From NCBI RefSeq assembly GCF_009363055.1, contig NZ_CP045292.1, forward strand, positions 434,001 through 498,000: a stretch of 64,000 nt of DNA, in the 5' to 3' direction. The DNA is from Flavobacterium haoranii (GTDB taxonomy: Bacteria > Bacteroidota > Bacteroidia > Flavobacteriales > Flavobacteriaceae). Made by a program: the position numbers and the translations under genes. This document shows positions 58,302 to 64,000 of this stretch, piece after piece. The notes beneath the pieces are model-generated. The model ran no database searches, was not told the DNA's origin, and saw only the letters and a list, made by a program, of their open reading frames with translations. How positions within the stretch are numbered: the stretch's first letter is position 1; the number at the start of each line of letters is the position of its first letter.

Positions 58302-59179
58302 ATGCAAAAATTCTACGGAACAGGAGTTGCTCTTGTTACACCTTTTAAAAAAGACTTTTCTGTTGATACAGAAGCTTTGGCAAAAATTGTTGATTTTGTA
58401 ACTGAAGGCGGAGTTGAATATTTAGTGGTTTTAGGAACAACTGCTGAAACGGCTACTTTAACAGCTGAAGAAAAGATTTAGTTATAAAGACTGTTATTGA
58501 TGCTAATAAGGGTAGATTGCCATTGGTTTTAGGAGTAGGAGGAAATAACACTATTAAAGTTGTTGAAGAATTAAAAACAAGAGATTTATCTTCTTTTGAT
58601 GCAGTTCTTTCTGTTTCGCCATACTACAATAAACCAACTCAAGAAGGAATTTATCAGCATTTTAAAGCAGTTGCAGAAGCTTCTCCAGTGCCAGTAATTT
58701 TATACAATGTACCAGGAAGAACAGCAAGTAATGTACTACCAGCAACAATTATCCGTTTAGCAAATGACTTTAGTAATATTATTGGAGTTAAGGAAGCTGC
58801 TGGTGACATAGTTCAAGCAATGAAGTTAATTCAGCATAAACCTAAAGATTTCTTAGTAATTTCTGGCGATGACATGATAACATTGCCAATGGTTTTAGCG
58901 GGTGGAGCAGGTGTTATTTCTGTTATTGGCGAGGGTTTTCCAAAAGAGTTTTCTCAAATGGTGCGTTTAGGATTAGAAAGAAAAGTGGAGGAAGCATATG
59001 CGTTACATTATAAAATTTCTGACTCTATTGATATGATTTTTGAACAAGGAAATCCTGCTGGAATAAAAGAGATTTTTAAAGTATTAAACTTGTCTGAAAA
59101 TACAGTAAGATTACCTTTGGTTAATGTAAACGAAGACTTAGCTTCTAGGATTGAGACTTTTGTTAAAAAAATATCTTAA
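58302..59179 (+). CDS. dapA: Dihydrodipicolinate synthase (frameshifted)
   Basis: First step of the lysine/DAP branch: condenses aspartate semialdehyde and pyruvate. The joined protein of about 292 residues has [35 protein letters not shown], the Tyr in [11 protein letters not shown] and [12 protein letters not shown], and the Schiff-base Lys in GVKEAAGDI. The frame breaks at 58471-58474: four A's where five would give [16 protein letters not shown]. Probably a one-base error. Confidence 0.92.
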
Positions 59180-59188
59180 AAAAAGATT

Positions 59189-59218
59189 TTTGTTGTAATT
59201 AAATAATCTCTACTTTTG
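59189..59218 (+). promoter_or_regulatory. bamD: Promoter of bamD
   Basis: TTTG at 59189-59192 and TACTTTTG at 59211-59218 are spaced by 18 nt, a near-perfect Bacteroidetes promoter. Confidence 0.75.
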
Positions 59219-59264
59219 CAGTTGCTTTTTTAGAAAGCTTTTGCGCTTCTAAAATTTAATATAT

Positions 59265-60065
59265 ATGAAGAAAATAATATCGATTCTGACTTTGGTGGTT
59301 GTTTTAACCTCATGTAGTGAATATCAAAAAGCTTTAAAAAGTGAAGATATTGCTTTGAAAACTAAAGTAGCAGAAACAAAATATAACGATGGAAAATACA
59401 AAAAAGCTTTGCGTTTGTATGAGCAAATAGCTCCTCTAATGAAAGGTAAGCCTAATGCTGAACGTATATTTTATTTTTATGCAAAATCATATTACGAAAC
59501 AGAACAATATTATTTAGCTGGTTATCAGTTTGAAAGTTTTGTAGCAGGTTACCCTAAAAGTGAAAAAAGGGAAGAAGCAACTTTTTTAGGTGCGGAATGT
59601 TTTTATAATCTTTCTCCTGTTTACAGTTTAGATCAAGTAGATACTGAAAAAGCATTAAGTAAATTACAAAAGTTTATTGATACTTATCCAAATTCTGAAT
59701 ATTTGCCAAAAGCTAATGAGTATGTTAAAGAATTAAGCGAGAAGTTAGAAAAGAAAAATTTTGAAGTTGCAAAACAATACAATACAATTTCTGATTATAA
59801 AGCTTCAATTAAAGCGTTTGAAAACTTTTTAATTGATTTTCCAGGAACAAAATATAAAGAACAAGCATTGTATTATAGATTTGATTCAGCATATCAATTA
59901 GCAATAAATAGTGTTCCTTCAAAAAAAGAAGAGCGTTTAAATTATGCTAAAACTCTATATGGAAATTTAGTTAAATTTAAAGAAGATACTGAGTTCAAAG
60001 AAACAGCCGATGAAATGTTGGCAACCATAAATAAAGAATTACAACAATATACTAATATCAATTAA
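59265..60065 (+). CDS. bamD: Outer membrane assembly lipoprotein BamD
   Basis: Essential part of the BAM complex that folds outer-membrane barrels. The 266-residue protein has a lipoprotein signal (lipobox LTSC, Cys 17) and five TPR-like repeats: YNDGKYKKALRLYEQI, YYLAGYQFESFVAGYPKS and YKASIKAFENFLIDFPGT among them. It opens the bamD-rpoZ-coaBC operon and has its own promoter. Confidence 0.95.
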   Translation: MKKIISILTLVVVLTSCSEYQKALKSEDIALKTKVAETKYNDGKYKKALRLYEQIAPLMKGKPNAERIFYFYAKSYYETEQYYLAGYQFESFVAGYPKSEKREEATFLGAECFYNLSPVYSLDQVDTEKALSKLQKFIDTYPNSEYLPKANEYVKELSEKLEKKNFEVAKQYNTISDYKASIKAFENFLIDFPGTKYKEQALYYRFDSAYQLAINSVPSKKEERLNYAKTLYGNLVKFKEDTEFKETADEMLATINKELQQYTNIN

Positions 60066-60068
60066 ATC

Positions 60069-60383
60069 ATGGATTTAAAAAAGACAACTGCTCCAGTTAA
60101 TACAATTACGTATAACAAAGCGACAATTGAAGCTCCAACAGGAAATATTTATGAGGCAATTACAATCATAGCTAAAAGAGCAAGTCAAATTAACTCTGAA
60201 ATTAAAAAAGAGTTAATTGAAAAATTAGATGAGTTTGCAACTTATAACGATAGTTTAGAAGAAATCTTCGAAAATAAAGAGCAAATTGAAGTATCTAAGT
60301 TTTATGAAAAACTTCCTAAACCTCATGCATTAGCTGTGCAAGAATGGTTAGAAGATAAAATTTATTATAGAGAGGCTAAATAA
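60069..60383 (+). CDS. rpoZ: RNA polymerase omega subunit (Bacteroidetes type)
   Basis: The 104-residue protein has the Rpb6/omega pattern with NIYEAITIIAKRASQI and the charged tail of the Bacteroidetes form. It supports assembly of the RNA polymerase core. The ATG is 3 nt after the bamD stop, and coaBC follows after 7 nt. Confidence 0.92.
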   Translation: MDLKKTTAPVNTITYNKATIEAPTGNIYEAITIIAKRASQINSEIKKELIEKLDEFATYNDSLEEIFENKEQIEVSKFYEKLPKPHALAVQEWLEDKIYYREAK

Positions 60384-60390
60384 TTTCACT

Positions 60391-61601
60391 ATGTCTGTTT
60401 TAAAAGGTAAAAAAATAATCCTCGGAGTTTCTGGAGGAATAGCAGCCTATAAAACAGCTCATTTAGTAAGACTTTTTATAAAAGCAGGTGCTCATGTACG
60501 CGTAGTAATGACACCTGCTTCTAAAGATTTTATTACACCACTCACACTTTCTACGTTATCTAAAAATCCGGTCTATTCTGAATTTTATTCTGAGGAAGAT
60601 GGAAATGAACTTTGGAATAATCATGTAGAATTAGGCCTTTGGGCCGATTTTATTGTTATCGCGCCAGCTACAGCCAATACACTTTCTAAAATGGCTAACG
60701 GAAATTGCGATAACTTATTAATTGCAACATATTTATCGGCAAAATGTCCAGTTTATTTTGCTCCAGCAATGGATTTAGATATGTACAAGCATCCTTCAAC
60801 ATTAGATAGTTTTCATAAATTAAAAGCATTTGGTAATATCATGATTCCTGCCGAATCTGGTGAATTAGCAAGTGGTTTATCGGGTGAAGGAAGAATGGCA
60901 GAGCCAGAAAATATTGTATCTTTTATTGAAGACGATTTATTGTCAAAATTACCTTTACGAAATAAAACAATTTTAATTACTGCTGGTCCAACATATGAAC
61001 CTATTGATCCTGTTCGTTTTATTGGCAATCGCTCTACTGGGAAAATGGGATTTGATATTGCAGAAGAAGCCGCAAGTAAAGGAGCACAAGTAATTTTAAT
61101 TTCTGGTCCGTCAAGTTTTAATGTTAAAATGAAGAACATTACTCTTGTTCGGGTTGAAACAGCAGAAGAAATGTATAAAGCATGTCATCAGTTTTTTGAC
61201 AAGGTTGATGTAGCTATAGCTTCAGCTGCAGTGGCAGATTATAAACCAAAAAATGTTGAATCACAGAAAATAAAAAAGAAAGATGCAACGTTAACTTTAG
61301 AATTAGAGAAGACAAAAGATATTTTAGCTTCTTTAGGACAAGTTAAAAAAAATCAGTTCTTAATTGGTTTTGCTCTAGAAACTGAAAATGAAATTGAGCA
61401 TGCAAAACAAAAAATTGAGAAAAAAACTTAGATTTGATAGTTCTAAATTCATTGAATGATAAAGGTGCAGGTTTTGGACATCCAACAAATAAAGTTACTT
61501 TTATCGATAAATTAGGAACAATTGAACCAATGGATTTAAAATCTAAAGAAGAAGTTGCAATCGATATTATAAATAAAATTATAACTCATTATAATGCATA
61601 A
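60391..61601 (+). CDS. coaBC: CoaBC, pantothenate to phosphopantetheine (frameshifted)
   Basis: Bifunctional phosphopantothenoylcysteine synthetase and decarboxylase in CoA synthesis. The CoaC flavoprotein half shows LGVSGGIAAYK, APATANTLSKMANG and APAMDLDMYKHP. The CoaB half shows ITAGPTYEPIDPVRFIGN and ASAAVADYKP. The usual CoaC Cys clamp residue is replaced in LASGLSGEGRMAEP. The frame breaks at 61420-61426 (seven A's where eight are needed); with one more A it reads KNLDLIVLNSLNDKGAGF up to the stop at 61599. Confidence 0.93.
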
Positions 61602-62489
61602 AATTTTTTAATAACTCTACTATTTGTTTTCGGTAAATTTGTTTCTGCACAAGAACTACAAGCTACTGTTGTTGTTAATGCTGAAAGAATGACTGATGTT
61701 AATCCGCAAATTTTTAAAAACTTACAAACTAAAGTAAATGAGTTATTAAATAATACAAACTGGACAAATGAAAAGTATTTGCCTCAAGAAAAAATTGAAT
61801 GTAATTTCTTTTTCAATGTTTCAGAGTTTAATATGAATACTAATGTTGTAGTAGCAACTTTACAAGTTCAAGCTTCGCGACCAGTATATAATTCTACATA
61901 TAGTTCTCCTCTAATAAATATTAATGACAATCATGTATCGTTTAAATTTTTAGAATTTGAGCAGTTAATATATGACCAAAACTCATTTACATCAAATCTA
62001 GTTTCCTTAGTTGCTTTTTATGCTAATATAATTATAGGTTTAGATAAAGATAGTTATTCAGAATTAAGCGGAACTAAATATTTAACTACTGCTTCAAACA
62101 TAATGACGCTAGCTCAAACTAGTGGTTATAAAGGATGGTCACAAAATGAGGGCAATAATAACAATCGTTATTTTCTTATTTCTGATTTAAATTCGAATAC
62201 TTATCTACCTTATCGCAAAGCAATTTACGAATATCATTACAAAGGATTAGATGTAATGAATGAAGATTTAAAAAAAGGAAAAGAAGAAATTTTTAATGCA
62301 ATAAAAACATTGTCGGCTCTTCAAAATATTAGACCAAATGCTTTATTAACAAGAATGTTTTTTGATGCTAAGACCGATGAAATAGTTTCAATTTTTACAG
62401 GTGGTCCCGAAATGAATAATGCGGAGTTATTGACCATTTTAAATAGAATATCTCCTTTAAATTCTACTAAGTGGAATACTATTAAATAA
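61594..62489 (+). CDS. porD: DUF4835 / PorD-type T9SS accessory protein (frameshifted)
   Basis: An exported protein of about 298 residues. The start ATG at 61594 overlaps the coaBC stop. It gives MHKIF, then a stop, because the T run 61604-61609 has six T's. With seven it reads LITLLFVFGKFVSAQELQA, a signal peptide, and joins the rest. The mature part has VVVNAERMTDVNPQIFKNLQ, LPQEKIECNFFFNV and LVAFYANIIIGLD. This family (PF16119-type) is called PorD in type IX secretion work. recN follows after 15 nt. Confidence 0.82.
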
Positions 62490-62504
62490 CATAAATTTTT
62501 TGCT

Positions 62505-64000
62505 ATGTTATTATCACTTTCAATTAAAAATTACGCTTTAATAGAAAATTTAGAAATTCAGTTTTCTGATAAATTTTCAATTATTACAGGTGAAACGGGT
62601 GCGGGTAAATCTATTTTACTTGGCGCTCTTGGTTTGGTTTTAGGAAATAGAGCCGATTTATCTTCTTTAAAAGATGATACTCAAAAATGTATAATTGAAG
62701 CTGAGTTTTTAATTTCAGCTTATAATCTAAAAGAGTTCTTCAAACAAAACGATTTAGATTATGAAGAGTTAACTATTATCAGAAGAGAAATTTTGCCATC
62801 AGGTAAATCAAGAGCTTTTGTGAATGATAGTCCGGTTAATTTAAGTGAATTACAAGAACTTGGGAATTATTTGCTAGATATTCATTCTCAACACCAAACG
62901 AGAGAATTAATAGGTGAAGATTTTCAATTAAACTTATTAGATTTAGTTTCTCAAACAAGTGATTTATTAAGTGAATATAAAGTTAATTTAAAAGAGCTAA
63001 AACAATCAGAAAAAGAGTTGGCTAGTCTTTTAACTGATAAAGAATCACTTGTAAAAGAATATGATTATAATGCCTTTTTATTAGATGAATTAGTAAAGTC
63101 TAATTTAAAAGAAGGAGAATTAGAAGAATTAGAGCAAGAAGTAGAACAGTTGTCAAATGTGTCTTTAATAGAAGAAAATCTTTCTAAAATAGTTGGAATT
63201 TCTAATGAAGAAACAATTGGAATTATAACGCAATTAAAAGAAGCGAAAAATTCTTTTTCAAAAATTGATACATATTCAAAACTATATAAAGATTTACTTC
63301 AAAGATTAGATAGTATAATTATCGAATATCTCGATATTATTAAAGAAAGTGAAGTTTCTTTAGAGAAATTAGAACATAATCCAGAACGTTTAGAATTTGT
63401 AAATAATAAATTACAAATTATATATTCGCTATTTCAAAAACATCAAGTAAATAGTGTCGAAGATTTATTGCAAATACAAGAAGATCTTGAAGCTAAAGTT
63501 TTAAAAGTTGATGAATTTGATATTCAAATTCAAAAGTTAGAAAAACAAATTGAGGAATTAAATGTGAAGTTAAATTCTTTAGCTGCTTCTATTTCTCAAA
63601 AAAGAAAAGATAAGGCACCAAGTTTAGCTACAGAAATTCGAAATATTATATCTAGTTTAGGAATGCCAGATGCACAGTTAGAATTTGCCTTTACTCAATT
63701 AGATTCATTTGGTAAAAATGGCACTGATTTAATTTCGTTGAACTTTTCTGCAAATAAAGGTTCAAATTTGTCACCAATTAAAAAAGTGGCTTCTGGTGGA
63801 GAGTTATCAAGAGTAATGCTTGCTATAAAAGCTGTATTGGCTAATTATTCGAAATTACCAACAATTATTTTTGATGAGATTGATACTGGAGTTTCTGGAG
63901 AAATTGCAATAAAAATGGCGGAAGTAATGGATAAAATGAGCGATAAAATGCAAGTTTTTGCTATTACGCATTTACCTCAAATTGCTGCAAAAGGAAATCA
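62505..64000 (+). CDS. recN: DNA repair protein RecN, 3' end outside window
   Basis: SMC-like ATPase for double-strand break repair. About 498 residues of roughly 550 are visible, in one open frame to the window end. The N-terminus has Walker A ITGETGAGKSILLGAL, then RREILPSGKSRAFVND and DIHSQHQTREL. A long coiled coil covers about 155-370. The C-terminal ABC signature SGGELSRVMLAIK and Walker B TIIFDEIDTGVSGE are near the edge. It was not given as a complete ORF because the stop lies beyond the window. Confidence 0.95.
   Translation, partial: MLLSLSIKNYALIENLEIQFSDKFSIITGETGAGKSILLGALGLVLGNRADLSSLKDDTQKCIIEAEFLISAYNLKEFFKQNDLDYEELTIIRREILPSGKSRAFVNDSPVNLSELQELGNYLLDIHSQHQTRELIGEDFQLNLLDLVSQTSDLLSEYKVNLKELKQSEKELASLLTDKESLVKEYDYNAFLLDELVKSNLKEGELEELEQEVEQLSNVSLIEENLSKIVGISNEETIGIITQLKEAKNSFSKIDTYSKLYKDLLQRLDSIIIEYLDIIKESEVSLEKLEHNPERLEFVNNKLQIIYSLFQKHQVNSVEDLLQIQEDLEAKVLKVDEFDIQIQKLEKQIEELNVKLNSLAASISQKRKDKAPSLATEIRNIISSLGMPDAQLEFAFTQLDSFGKNGTDLISLNFSANKGSNLSPIKKVASGGELSRVMLAIKAVLANYSKLPTIIFDEIDTGVSGEIAIKMAEVMDKMSDKMQVFAITHLPQIAAKGN

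Overview
The window is a stretch of a low-GC chromosome (visibly about two-thirds A+T) from a member of the Bacteroidota, almost certainly Flavobacteriaceae and close to Flavobacterium. The evidence is the Bacteroidetes-type promoter (TTTG about 19 nt upstream of TAnnTTTG) before many genes, the near absence of Shine-Dalgarno sites, a subtilase with a type IX secretion sorting tail, a PorD/DUF4835 protein, a type III glutamine synthetase, a CcsBA fusion and many Flavobacteria-restricted DUF families (DUF6048, DUF6452, DUF6495, DUF2853, DUF4835). I see no tRNA, rRNA, transposase, prophage or CRISPR array. It is core chromosome, not an island.

Layout. 1-9.2 kb: GS-III (5' end outside the window), a double OmpA-domain protein, a small lipoprotein, a PurM-like AIR synthase relative, guaA, a LysM/PBP1-like fusion and two small proteins. 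9.3-13.7 kb: pyrG, yidC, proC. 13.8-22.5 kb: a FAS1 lipoprotein, a MORN/YwqK protein plus mnmA, a cation antiporter, a T9SS subtilase, an FMN oxidoreductase, a small secreted protein and a PafA-like phosphatase. 22.5-30.7 kb: a large palindromic repeat, lysA, sucC, an rlmD operon, a DUF1697 protein and ornithine aminotransferase. 30.7-36.4 kb: a minus-strand block running rsfS, ftsH, LUD protein, cdsA, psd, ACBP and a SOD-like lipoprotein. 36.4-46.9 kb: birA, ccsBA, a K+ channel, lipoprotein GPx, sulfurtransferase, GNAT, menD, DUF2853, nadC, YihY. 47-52.1 kb: a chalcone-isomerase-like secreted protein, priA, a LytTR regulator and the rpsF-rpsR-rplI operon. 52.2-64 kb: DUF6495, ligA, two YhhN-like membrane proteins, a split 5'-nucleotidase, DUF6913-like, dapA, bamD, rpoZ, coaBC, porD and recN (3' end outside).

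Functional threads are nucleotide synthesis (PurM-like, GuaA, PyrG), amino-acid metabolism (GS, ProC, LysA, DapA, OAT), cofactors (MenD, NadC, CoaBC, BirA), envelope biogenesis (YidC, BamD, CdsA, Psd, FtsH, CcsBA) and genome maintenance (PriA, LigA, RecN).

The strongest non-routine observation is that eight otherwise intact genes are each broken by one indel at an A/T homopolymer. Seven lack exactly one base. This pattern points to sequencing or assembly error rather than gene decay, so the reading frames are joined below. Other points of note are a repeat family that often begins with a promoter -7 motif, a SOD-like lipoprotein with altered second-sphere residues, a possible pseudoknot leader and promoters that would give leaderless mRNAs for priA and rlmD. 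I found no clear undescribed multi-gene system.
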